From Hippea sp. (GTDB lineage Bacteria; Campylobacterota_A; Desulfurellia; Desulfurellales; Hippeaceae), in assembly GCA_015486705.1 (NCBI GenBank), contig WFRG01000092.1, positions 1 to 13,988 of the forward strand: a stretch of 13,988 nucleotides of DNA, in the 5' to 3' direction. A program made the position numbers and the translations under genes. The notes below the pieces were generated by a model that saw only the letters and a program-made list of their open reading frames with translations, ran no database searches and was not told where the DNA came from. This document shows positions 7,421 to 13,988 of this stretch, one piece after another (the first letter of the stretch is position 1; each line of letters opens with the position of its first letter).

Positions 7421-7979
7421 TCAAAGAGAAGTCCGAAGGATTAAGAACAGGGTTGTTACCTACTATAAAGTCGTAGATAAAGATAAAATTAGCAGGATAA
7501 AAGATGAGATTTACCATACTGTGGAACCAGATGATTCTTTCACCTTTTTTACTTCATTAAAAAGGTTGGATTCGAGTTTTGGGGATTTAAATAAAGCCTT
7601 TGTAGTTATGATGAAGCAAATGGATGCTAAGCTTAATTATATTATTGACCTTTTAAGGAATGGTGGTAATGATGATGAGTTAAATGGTTTTGTAAAAGCG
7701 TTTACGTGCGATGTTTCTCAGGTAGGTTTGTCTGTTGAGACGGATAGAAGCCTTAAAATTGGTGATTATGTTTATTTAAAAATGTTTTTGCCTATAGCGC
7801 TCCATCACTCCATTAAGATTTTAAGTAAGGTTGTGAGGGTAGATGAATTTGATGGACTTTGGTGCATCGGACTTGATATTGAAGATATAACAGCAGAAAA
7901 TAGGGAGTTGATAATTCATTATATGATATACGTTGAAAGGAAAATGGCAAAGGATAAGGTAAATAGAGATGCCTACTAA
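7413..7979 (+). CDS. Atypical PilZ-domain protein, predicted cyclic-di-GMP receptor
   Basis: PilZ domains bind c-di-GMP through an RxxxR motif and a DxSxxG motif on the barrel. Both are present in this 188-residue protein: arginines at 5, 9 and 13 give RxxxR twice (R5-R9, R9-R13), and Asp100, Ser102 and Gly105 form DVSQVG. Instead of the usual two to three dozen residues between them, about 86 intervene. Residues 24-85 look helical, with hydrophobic spacing suited to a coiled coil (about 58-82). The barrel continues in 113-160 (GDYVYLKMFLP, GLWCIGLDIEDI) and ends in a helix at 162-180. I recall helical extensions of this sort in oligomeric PilZ proteins such as the Xanthomonas tetrameric type, so this one may oligomerise. 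The start is ATG 7413, overlapping ubiA by 8 nt. It overlaps the next gene by 11 nt. Ligand binding is predicted, not shown. The output (flagella, envelope or other) is unknown. Confidence 0.78.
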   Translation: MDNQREVRRIKNRVVTYYKVVDKDKISRIKDEIYHTVEPDDSFTFFTSLKRLDSSFGDLNKAFVVMMKQMDAKLNYIIDLLRNGGNDDELNGFVKAFTCDVSQVGLSVETDRSLKIGDYVYLKMFLPIALHHSIKILSKVVRVDEFDGLWCIGLDIEDITAENRELIIHYMIYVERKMAKDKVNRDAY

Positions 7980-8376
7980 TGAAATTTTGATTTTACAGGT
8001 TGTTTTTGATGTTGCTATAGTTGGGTATATACTTTTGAGTAGATATTACGAGAAAAGAGAGAAAGAAAGTCTTCTAAAACTTGTGGATAGTTTGAGGAGG
8101 TTGGTCGAGAAGCAGAAGCAATTAATTGAAGTGGCTAATATTAGAATTGGTGAACATCAAGATAGAATAGCTGGGATTCTCGATGATATAAGAAGAAAGA
8201 ATATGTTGTTGACTGAACTTTTGACGACTATAAAAAATAGAACATATGAGGAAGATTTGAAAAGCAGGATATTAAGACTAAAAAATGAGGGTAAGTCTAA
8301 AGAAGAAATAGCAAAAGCACTTAATATGAGCACAGGGGAAGTGGAGCTGATAATAAAATTGTATGAGGAGGTATAA
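7969..8376 (+). CDS. Membrane-anchored coiled-coil protein with C-terminal HTH-like tail (SwrB/YlxL- or DUF2802-like)
   Basis: A 135-residue protein without recognisable catalytic residues. Residues 6-24 form one hydrophobic helix, followed by a charged juxtamembrane stretch (YYEKREKE). Residues about 27-90 are a long amphipathic coiled coil. The C-terminal 37 residues (LRLKNEGKSKEEIAKALNMS, then GEVELIIKLYEEV) match the pattern I know from the tail of DUF6115 (B. subtilis SwrB/YlxL, a membrane protein that promotes flagellar basal-body maturation) and DUF2802 proteins of proteobacterial flagellar/chemotaxis clusters. Such a short HTH at the end of a membrane-tethered coil probably binds protein rather than DNA. 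The start is ATG 7969 with AAGG at 7956-7959, 9 nt upstream. It overlaps the PilZ gene by 11 nt and ends 3 nt before glnB, so it is tied to a c-di-GMP receptor. The flagellar link is inferred from family resemblance only. Confidence 0.72.
   Translation: MPTNEILILQVVFDVAIVGYILLSRYYEKREKESLLKLVDSLRRLVEKQKQLIEVANIRIGEHQDRIAGILDDIRRKNMLLTELLTTIKNRTYEEDLKSRILRLKNEGKSKEEIAKALNMSTGEVELIIKLYEEV
8365..8371 (+). promoter_or_regulatory. Strong Shine-Dalgarno site for glnB
   Basis: GAGGAGG lies 8 nt before the GTG start at 8380 and overlaps the last codons of the preceding gene. It is the best match to the anti-SD sequence among the starts I examined. It confirms GTG as the glnB start and suggests GlnB is made in excess over its neighbours. 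Confidence 0.8.
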
Positions 8377-8379
8377 TAA

Positions 8380-8718
<339 letters not shown>

Positions 8719-8721
8719 TTA

Positions 8722-11265
8722 ATGGATAAATTTAAGCGTTTTAAATTAGAAGAGAAAAAAAGATTATTTAGAGAACTTGAAGGGCTTAATTTATATAGGA
8801 AGAAAGTAAGATATATAGTAAAAGCGCATACGGAGTGGGTGGATAGCTGCTTGAACGAACTTTTAGAAAGGCTGGGATGCGATAAAAGTGATCTTGCATT
8901 GGTAGGTGTTGGTGGCTACGGAAGAAGACAATTAAACCCCTACTCTGACATTGATATACTGCTTTTGAGAAAAAACGTTAACTATGATGTAGAATATTTG
9001 GTTAGGGAAATCCAAGATTTTTTCTATTTTTTAAACTACGAATGCAGTGTTTCCGTTAGAACGGTTGATGAATGTATAGATTACGCAAGCCAAGATGATA
9101 CCATAAAAACCTCGCTCTTGGACTCAAGATTTATTTATGGCAGTAGCAACCTTTACAACAAATATGAGCATGTGTTGAATTCTAAAATTTTATCTTTAGA
9201 CAAAGCCCAGTTTATAGAAAACAAACTGAATTATATGAACTTTAGATATAGGAAATATGGTGGAACTGTATTTGTTTTAGAACCCAACGTGAAAGAGGGT
9301 GTAGGGTCTTTAAGGGATTACCATACATTTCTTTGGGTATCAAAACTCCTGTTTAAAACAAAAAATATGCTTCAACTTAAAAGGGACGGCTTAATAGAGG
9401 AATATGACTACAGAAAGCTCATGGATGCCGTATATTTTTTGTGGCAGTTAAGAAACTCTTTGCATTTTGAGTTTAAAAGAAAAAATGATGTGTTGTTTCT
9501 TGATGTAAGGAAAAATATAGCTCAAAGTTTAGGTTTTAAAGATAGCTCGAGATTTACTAAATCAGAAAAACTCATGAGACGTTATTATTATGCTGCAATA
9601 AATGTAAAGAACATAGTTAACAGATATCTGGATATGTTTTTGCATAAAAAACCCTCAAAAAAGGACTCTGTGTTTTTCTTGGATGATAATATTGTTATTA
9701 ACGACAATATTTCAATCGAAGGTTCTCTAAGTTTGGATTACATGTTTTATATGCTTTTTTATTCGGCATTATATTTTAAACACATAGAACCTAATGATAC
9801 TGTGAAGATAAGGAACCTACTTCCAGAACTGTCAAAGAGGAGAGATGATAAACATTTATCTTTTGTTTTCAGACAAATTTTGTCCCTAAATCAACCTGTG
9901 CACAGTGTCATTCTCAATATGCATGAACTTGGGATTTTAGATAGGTATATACCAGAGTTTGGCAACATATGTTGTTTGTCAAGGGATGAATTCTATCATA
10001 AGTACACTGTGGATGAGCATTCACTGCAAGCTCTTAAGGCTCTGGATGAGCTGTATGAATACGATGTACCTAAAACTTTTTTGATGAGACTTAAAAATGT
10101 GTGGATTAATTTAAAACCCCATGATAGGTTTGTGCTTAGGTTAGCGTGCCTTTTGCACGATATCGGTAAAATAAAGAAGGAAAAGCACGAAATTACGGGT
10201 GCAAGCATGGTAGCTTCGATTGCTGATAGAATTGGATTGGGTAAGGATTTAAAGGAGAAGTTGGTTTTTCTGGTTAGAAATCATCTACTTATCAGTTCTA
10301 TATTGTCCACAAGAAACATAGATGACCCCAAAACTCTTGATGATTTTTTAGGCATAGTTGATTCTAAAGATAAACTTATGCTTCTTTCACTTTTAACCTA
10401 TGCGGATTTGAAGGCTGTGAACGATAATGTGTGGACATCTTGGAAAGAAGATATTATGGAATCTTTGTACCTTAAGTCTATGTTTAACTTTGAAAATAGG
10501 AATTACGATGAATATATAAGGATAAATGCAAATGATTCCAAGAGAAAGATAAAAGCTATTTTAGGGGAAAAGTATTATGATTTAATTGATGAGTTTCCTG
10601 ACACAATTTTCAATGATATAAAGTTTGATTTAATGGCTCAGTACATTAAAGATATAAAAGATACTGGTAGGAATGCGTTTGTTTATAAGGAAAAGGATTT
10701 AGATACAGCAAAAGTGGTTGTTTATTATAAAAACAAATTTGGTTTTTTTAATAAGATTAGTGGTATTTTGGCATGTTTGGATGCAAGTATAATTACTGCT
10801 AAGTCATATGATTTGTTGGATGGTAGGATTATTGATGTTTTTACAATTAAAGTTGATAAAAATAGCGATTTGGACGATTATAAAATAGAGAACTTAATTA
10901 GTACGGTTGAAAGTGGTGAGTTTGACCTCGAAAAATGCATGGAATCTAAAAAGAGGAAGTTTTTGAATAGGATAGAGAGAGCTAAACTTGAAATGTCGCT
11001 GCAGAGTGTAGATGTTATCTTTGATAACAATCAAAGTGAGTTGTATACTGTTATTCGTGTCTATGCGCCGGACAGAATTGGTTTGGTGTATTACATAACA
11101 AAAATACTTGTTGAGTTTCAACTTCAGGTTGGTATGTTTATCTTGGACACGAAGGGAAGTATAGCTGTGGATACATTTTATGTTGTGGACAATGCATTTA
11201 AAAAGATATACTCTCAAAAGATTATAGATTTAATTAAAAGTAAGCTCTACGGGGTATTGGTTTGA
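8722..11265 (+). CDS. glnD: Bifunctional [protein-PII] uridylyltransferase/uridylyl-removing enzyme GlnD
   Basis: GlnD uridylylates PII when glutamine is low and removes UMP when glutamine is high. The 847-residue product is near the usual length of about 850-900, and all domains are present. The nucleotidyltransferase domain has GVGGYGRRQLNPYSDIDILL (62-81; Gly64, Gly65, Ser75, Asp76, Asp78). The linked GlnD/GlnE-type domain has KEGVGSLRD (191-199). The HD domain contains His433, LLHDIGK (477-483; His479, Asp480), His521 and Asp562. Two ACT domains lie at about 662-735 and 774-845 (KFGFFNKISGIL; APDRIGLVYYITK), where glutamine binds. Both activities therefore look intact. The start is ATG 8722, 3 nt after glnB. 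The nearest SD-like AGAGGA (8698-8703) is 18 nt away, too far, so translation likely depends on glnB. The stop overlaps the TTG start of the next gene. The gene is strongly A+T-rich. Confidence 0.97.
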   Translation: MDKFKRFKLEEKKRLFRELEGLNLYRKKVRYIVKAHTEWVDSCLNELLERLGCDKSDLALVGVGGYGRRQLNPYSDIDILLLRKNVNYDVEYLVREIQDFFYFLNYECSVSVRTVDECIDYASQDDTIKTSLLDSRFIYGSSNLYNKYEHVLNSKILSLDKAQFIENKLNYMNFRYRKYGGTVFVLEPNVKEGVGSLRDYHTFLWVSKLLFKTKNMLQLKRDGLIEEYDYRKLMDAVYFLWQLRNSLHFEFKRKNDVLFLDVRKNIAQSLGFKDSSRFTKSEKLMRRYYYAAINVKNIVNRYLDMFLHKKPSKKDSVFFLDDNIVINDNISIEGSLSLDYMFYMLFYSALYFKHIEPNDTVKIRNLLPELSKRRDDKHLSFVFRQILSLNQPVHSVILNMHELGILDRYIPEFGNICCLSRDEFYHKYTVDEHSLQALKALDELYEYDVPKTFLMRLKNVWINLKPHDRFVLRLACLLHDIGKIKKEKHEITGASMVASIADRIGLGKDLKEKLVFLVRNHLLISSILSTRNIDDPKTLDDFLGIVDSKDKLMLLSLLTYADLKAVNDNVWTSWKEDIMESLYLKSMFNFENRNYDEYIRINANDSKRKIKAILGEKYYDLIDEFPDTIFNDIKFDLMAQYIKDIKDTGRNAFVYKEKDLDTAKVVVYYKNKFGFFNKISGILACLDASIITAKSYDLLDGRIIDVFTIKVDKNSDLDDYKIENLISTVESGEFDLEKCMESKKRKFLNRIERAKLEMSLQSVDVIFDNNQSELYTVIRVYAPDRIGLVYYITKILVEFQLQVGMFILDTKGSIAVDTFYVVDNAFKKIYSQKIIDLIKSKLYGVLV

Positions 11266-11948
11266 GACGAGAACCTATAAAGGTTGCTGATATTGGAAAG
11301 GCCATACCGATTGGACAGAAGATTATGGTTTACATAAAGGGTGGTAATTTTACAGGTACATACTCAAGTTATATCTATGATGTAGATGAAAGTTATAATA
11401 TTTATATATCCATGCCGACAAACGAAAATGGTTTAAAAGCTGTGATTAGAGAGGGCAGTAAGGTTGAGATAAGCTTTGTAAATAACAAGGGTTATAGAGT
11501 AGGTTTTACTTCGCGCTTAATAGAAGTTATAAAGAAAGGTGAGAGGGTTATATATAAATTAAGTAAGCCTGAATCTTTAGTAAAAGTTGAGTTACGTGAA
11601 AACTTTAGAGTTCCTGTTCTCATAGAGGTGCAATTTTACGTTTTTAAAGGGGGCAAAATAGAAAAAGCGGAAGGAACGATTTTGGATATAAGTGCGGGAG
11701 GGGCTAAATTGTCTACCGATTTAGACCTAGATATAAGGGATAAGCTGTTTTTGGAATTGGATTTGGGTGTTAAAAAATTAGAAGAAATTGAGGCTGAAGT
11801 TGTTAGAAAGGCTATCACAGGAGAAGAAGGTGTAAAGCACTACGGCTTGAGGTTTACCGATTTAACTAAGGAGCAAGAGGATGCAATCATAAAGTTCTGC
11901 TTATCGAGGCAAATTGAGCTGGCGAGAAAAATGAGAGGATTAGAGTAA
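11262..11948 (+). CDS. YcgR-like two-domain PilZ protein, predicted cyclic-di-GMP receptor
   Basis: A 228-residue cytoplasmic protein. The N-terminal beta domain (about 14-100: IPIGQKIMVYI, ISMPTNENG, REGSKVEISF) matches the layout of YcgR-N/PilZN-type domains. The C-terminal PilZ domain (about 110-215) has RENFR (112-116, RxxxR) and LDISAGGAKL (141-150, with Asp142, Ser144 and Gly147 as DxSxxG). It ends with YGLRFTDLTKEQEDAIIKF, typical of YcgR-like proteins. In E. coli, c-di-GMP-loaded YcgR slows the flagellar motor; the target here is unknown. The start is TTG at 11262 (TTGA overlap with the glnD stop), with GGGG at 11251-11254, 7 nt upstream. The first in-frame ATG, at 11325, would remove the first strand of the N-domain. 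It is the second PilZ gene within 4 kb, on the other side of glnB-glnD. It ends 2 nt before the heptose kinase gene. Confidence 0.88.
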   Translation: MRREPIKVADIGKAIPIGQKIMVYIKGGNFTGTYSSYIYDVDESYNIYISMPTNENGLKAVIREGSKVEISFVNNKGYRVGFTSRLIEVIKKGERVIYKLSKPESLVKVELRENFRVPVLIEVQFYVFKGGKIEKAEGTILDISAGGAKLSTDLDLDIRDKLFLELDLGVKKLEEIEAEVVRKAITGEEGVKHYGLRFTDLTKEQEDAIIKFCLSRQIELARKMRGLE

Positions 11949-11950
11949 AA

Positions 11951-12886
11951 TTGGACATAGAAAAGATTAAAAACGCCAAAGTTGCGGTAGTAGGAGACTT
12001 GATTTGTGACAAGTATGTATTTGGTAAAGTTGAAAGAATTTCTCCAGAGGCTCCAGTTCCTGTCGTTCGCGTTGAGAGGGAAACCTATTTTCTTGGTGGT
12101 GCATCCAACGTTGCTTTGAATTTGAAAAGCTTAGGCTGTAAGACTTTCCTTTTTGGTGTTGTTGGAAATGATAGCTGCGGTAAAAGACTCCTTAACATGA
12201 TAAAAAATAAAGGCTTGAATATAGAAAATATATTAAAACTTGAAGATAGGCCTACAACACTTAAAACCCGTGTTATTGCCCAGTCCCAACAAATAGTGCG
12301 TTTTGATAGAGAAAAAATACTCCAAATAGACAAAAAGCATGCGTATGAGATTGTCAAAGGGGTTAAAAATAGTGGTGTTAATGCTGTGATTGTTTCAGAT
12401 TACGGTAAAGGTGTTGTTAGTAGATATTTAGTTGAGGAACTAAAGAATTTAGGAGTCTTTATTTCAGTAGACCCTAAAATTAAAAATGCTTGCGCTTACA
12501 AGGGTGTTGATATAATTACACCAAACTTAAAAGAGGCCGGAGAGATTAGCGGCATTGAGATAGAGGCTTTTTCAAACGGCATAGAGTTGGCGGCTAAAAA
12601 GATACTAAAAAAGACGAACTCAAAGTATCTGCTTATAACAGAGGGCGAGAAAGGCATGAGTCTTTTTAACAAGAATGGCTTAATATTGAAACAGGCTTCC
12701 AAAGCAAGGGAAGTGTACGACGTAACCGGTGCCGGAGATACAGTTATAGCTGTTTTAACAGCAGCGATATCAAGTGGATTTGATATAAAAGAAGCGGTAT
12801 TACTATCCAATGCAGCCGCTGGCATAGTTGTTGGTAAAATGGGTACTGCTACGGTTAGCATGGAGGAGTTGAAAAAATCTCTATGA
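11951..12886 (+). CDS. rfaE1: D-glycero-beta-D-manno-heptose-7-phosphate kinase (HldA/RfaE1, monofunctional)
   Basis: This kinase phosphorylates D-manno-heptose 7-phosphate at C1 in the route to ADP-L-glycero-D-manno-heptose for the LPS inner core. The 311-residue product is a complete ribokinase/PfkB-fold protein: GD at 15-16, RISPEAPVPVV (29-39, a RfaE hallmark), GGASNVALNL (49-58), QIVRFD (114-119), DYGKG (150-154), VDPK (173-176) and DVTGAGDT (257-264) with catalytic Asp263. The cytidylyltransferase-fold domain that follows in E. coli HldE is absent, so the adenylyltransferase (RfaE2/HldC) must be a separate gene outside the window. The start is TTG at 11951, with AGAG at 11942-11945 (5 nt) or AGAGGA at 11934-11939 (11 nt). 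No better in-frame start precedes it. The stop overlaps kdsB by ATGA. Pairing with kdsB fits a Kdo-heptose LPS core. Confidence 0.93.
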   Translation: MDIEKIKNAKVAVVGDLICDKYVFGKVERISPEAPVPVVRVERETYFLGGASNVALNLKSLGCKTFLFGVVGNDSCGKRLLNMIKNKGLNIENILKLEDRPTTLKTRVIAQSQQIVRFDREKILQIDKKHAYEIVKGVKNSGVNAVIVSDYGKGVVSRYLVEELKNLGVFISVDPKIKNACAYKGVDIITPNLKEAGEISGIEIEAFSNGIELAAKKILKKTNSKYLLITEGEKGMSLFNKNGLILKQASKAREVYDVTGAGDTVIAVLTAAISSGFDIKEAVLLSNAAAGIVVGKMGTATVSMEELKKSL

Positions 12887-13611
12887 AAGTTGCTATTTTA
12901 ATACCTGCCAGATTTTCCTCAAGTAGGTTTGAAGGAAAAGTAATTTATCCAATAAAAGGCAAGCCAATGGTGCAGTGGGTTTATGAAGGTGTTGCAAGTT
13001 CTAATTTAAAGAATTTTGTAGCCGTTTTAACAGATGATGATAGAGTGTTTAACGCCGTAAAATCGTTTAATGGAAATGTTTTTATGGTTAAGGGTAATTT
13101 TGCCTCTGGTAGTGACAGAGTAGCCAAGTTTTGTGAAGATAAGGACTTTGATTACGTTGTGAATATGCAAGCTGATGAACCATTGATAAATGGTGAAACG
13201 ATAGATTTGTTGATAAGCTGTGCTGTAGAGACAAAAGAGCATATAGCGACTCTTGTATCCAAATGCGATGAAAATGAGATAGATGACCCTAATGTTGTTA
13301 AGGTAGTTTTAGATAATGAAGGATATGCTATGTATTTTTCTCGTAGCAGGATACCCTACAATAGAAATATTTTTAAGGACTATATCAAGCATATAGGTAT
13401 CTATGTGTATTCCAAAAATGCACTTATTAGATTGAGTAAGACGGACCCTTCAGTTTTAGAAAAGGCTGAAGGGCTAGAACAACTTAGGGCGCTTCAGAAT
13501 GGTTTTAAAATAAAAACCTGTTATACTAATAAAACTTTGATTGGTATTGATACAAAAAAGGACATTGAAAGACTCATTACTTATTTAGAGGGTAAAAATG
13601 TCAAAAGGTAG
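12883..13611 (+). CDS. kdsB: 3-deoxy-manno-octulosonate cytidylyltransferase (CMP-Kdo synthetase)
   Basis: KdsB activates Kdo with CTP to give CMP-Kdo, the donor for LPS inner-core assembly. The 242-residue product is full length. It has IPARFSSSRFEGKV (7-20, the CTP-binding loop, usually IPAR.xSTRLPGK), KGKPMVQWV (25-33) and ASGSDRV (74-80, where a His-x-SGTDR form is usual). NMQADEP (94-100) contains metal ligand Asp98 and has Ala where most relatives have Gly. FSRSRIPYNR (152-161), HIGIYVYSKNAL (170-181), LEQLRAL (198-204) and GIDTKKDIE (221-229) follow in family order. These C-terminal blocks make KdsB much more likely than another sugar cytidylyltransferase. The start is ATG 12883 inside the heptose kinase stop. 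GGAGGAG at 12862-12868 is 14 nt away, so re-initiation probably contributes. It overlaps coaBC by 14 nt and contains a perfect 8-bp hairpin at 13446-13473. Confidence 0.93.
   Translation: MKVAILIPARFSSSRFEGKVIYPIKGKPMVQWVYEGVASSNLKNFVAVLTDDDRVFNAVKSFNGNVFMVKGNFASGSDRVAKFCEDKDFDYVVNMQADEPLINGETIDLLISCAVETKEHIATLVSKCDENEIDDPNVVKVVLDNEGYAMYFSRSRIPYNRNIFKDYIKHIGIYVYSKNALIRLSKTDPSVLEKAEGLEQLRALQNGFKIKTCYTNKTLIGIDTKKDIERLITYLEGKNVKR
13446..13473 (+). repeat. Perfect 8-bp inverted repeat inside kdsB
   Basis: CCCTTCAG (13446-13453) pairs with CTGAAGGG (13466-13473) across a 12-nt loop that itself contains TTTT and AAAA able to extend the stem past a GG bulge. There is no U-tract after it, so it is not an intrinsic terminator. 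It may be chance, or an mRNA structure about 125 nt before the coaBC start. Confidence 0.45.
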
Positions 13612-13988
13612 GGTTGTTTTAGGTGTTTCCGCTTCTATAGCCATTTATAAGTCTTTGGAGGTACTAAGTAAACTTAAGAAAAGGGGCTTTGAGGTTAGGT
13701 TTGCATTAACTAAAGAATCCAAAGAGCTTATATCTCCTGTTATCTTTAAAGCTTTAAGCAACCACGAAGTTTATGATGACGTGATGGAAGAGTTAGAGCT
13801 TGGTGATACGAACATCACACATGTTTCTTTTGCTAAGTGGGCAGATGTTCTTGCAGTTGTTCCTGCGACGGCAAACATTATATCAAAAATTTCCTGTGGA
13901 ATTGCAGATGACCCCGTGAGCTTAATCGCTTTGGCTACGGATGCTAAGAAGGTTGTTGCCCCTGCTATGAATAGCCATATGTATTTAA
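13598..13988 (+). CDS. coaBC: CoaBC (Dfp), N-terminal phosphopantothenoylcysteine decarboxylase part (3' end cut by window edge)
   Basis: CoaBC makes 4'-phosphopantetheine for coenzyme A: the CoaB domain joins cysteine to phosphopantothenate and the FMN-dependent CoaC domain decarboxylates the product. The visible 130 residues are the CoaC flavoprotein domain. GVSASIAIYKS (9-19) binds FMN. The catalytic His75 is in ITHVSFAKWAD. AVVPATANIISK (86-97) and PAMN (122-125, substrate-clamping Asn125) also match, and His75 and Asn125 have the same numbering as I recall for E. coli Dfp. The start is ATG at 13598 with GAGGG at 13588-13592, 5 nt upstream, overlapping the kdsB stop by 14 nt. The frame is open to the window end, so the length and the presence of the CoaB half cannot be seen. 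It has no obvious functional tie to the LPS genes before it. Confidence 0.95.
   Translation, partial: MSKGRVVLGVSASIAIYKSLEVLSKLKKRGFEVRFALTKESKELISPVIFKALSNHEVYDDVMEELELGDTNITHVSFAKWADVLAVVPATANIISKISCGIADDPVSLIALATDAKKVVAPAMNSHMYL

Noticed and set aside
8372..8377. Perfect TATAAT resembling a -10 box directly before glnB
   Set aside because: Transcription would begin at or after about 8383, inside the coding sequence past the GTG at 8380. No TTGACA-like -35 lies 16-18 nt upstream (the 17-nt position reads GATAAT). It overlaps the stop region of the preceding gene and is expected by chance in A+T-rich DNA.
9688..9711. Inverted repeat AATATTGT/ACAATATT with an 8-nt loop in glnD
   Set aside because: It arises from a repeated Asp-Asn-Ile codon pattern (residues 322-324 and 328-330), is A+T-rich and weak, and has no U-tract; not a terminator or operator.
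12496..12861. Open frame of 121 codons on the - strand opposite the heptose kinase gene
   Set aside because: Low-complexity Ser/Ala/Pro-rich product mirroring the codon bias of the kinase gene; no supporting signal.

Overview
The window is 14 kb of bacterial chromosome carrying 16 protein genes, all on the + strand and almost without intergenic DNA. Summed over all junctions only about 10 nt are not inside a reading frame, and most neighbours overlap by 4 to 22 nt. No RNA gene, insertion sequence, CRISPR array, phage gene or convincing terminator is visible. The low G+C, frequent AGA/AGG and ATA codons, Gram-negative LPS genes (heptose kinase, CMP-Kdo synthetase), an IspG with the VVNAIGE variant that I associate with Campylobacterota, and a menaquinone-type UbiA together suggest a Campylobacterota-related organism. 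The thermophilic class Desulfurellia (Hippea/Desulfurella) is my best guess. This is inferred from family knowledge, not from a database match.

Layout. (1) 1-3811: the cdsA (3' part), dxr, rseP, ispG block, which joins CDP-diacylglycerol synthesis, two steps of the MEP isoprenoid pathway and the site-2 envelope protease. (2) 3795-6070: an exported TPR protein coupled to an exported lytic transglycosylase, a likely envelope or cell-wall pair. (3) 6064-7420: pgsA (phosphatidylglycerophosphate synthase, which uses the CDP-DAG made by CdsA) and a UbiA-family prenyltransferase of the MqnP type (menaquinone, which uses polyprenyl diphosphate from the MEP pathway). (4) 7413-11948: a signalling block made of an unusual PilZ-type protein, a membrane-anchored coiled-coil protein with a C-terminal HTH-like tail, the PII protein GlnB, its full-length modifying enzyme GlnD, and a second, YcgR-like PilZ protein. 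(5) 11951-13988: hldA/rfaE1 and kdsB (inner-core LPS sugar activation) and the 5' part of coaBC (coenzyme A synthesis).

How it fits together. Most genes build or modify the envelope: phospholipid, isoprenoid carrier and quinone, peptidoglycan remodelling, LPS core and envelope proteolysis. Embedded in them is a compact regulatory island linking nitrogen/carbon sensing (GlnB-GlnD) with two different predicted cyclic-di-GMP receptors and a protein resembling the flagellar regulator SwrB/YlxL. That island is the part most worth following up; the rest is ordinary housekeeping in an unusually tight arrangement. Base composition is also uneven: hand-counted 60-nt lines average roughly 44% G+C over most of 780-5440, but about 32% from 5450 to about 12500.
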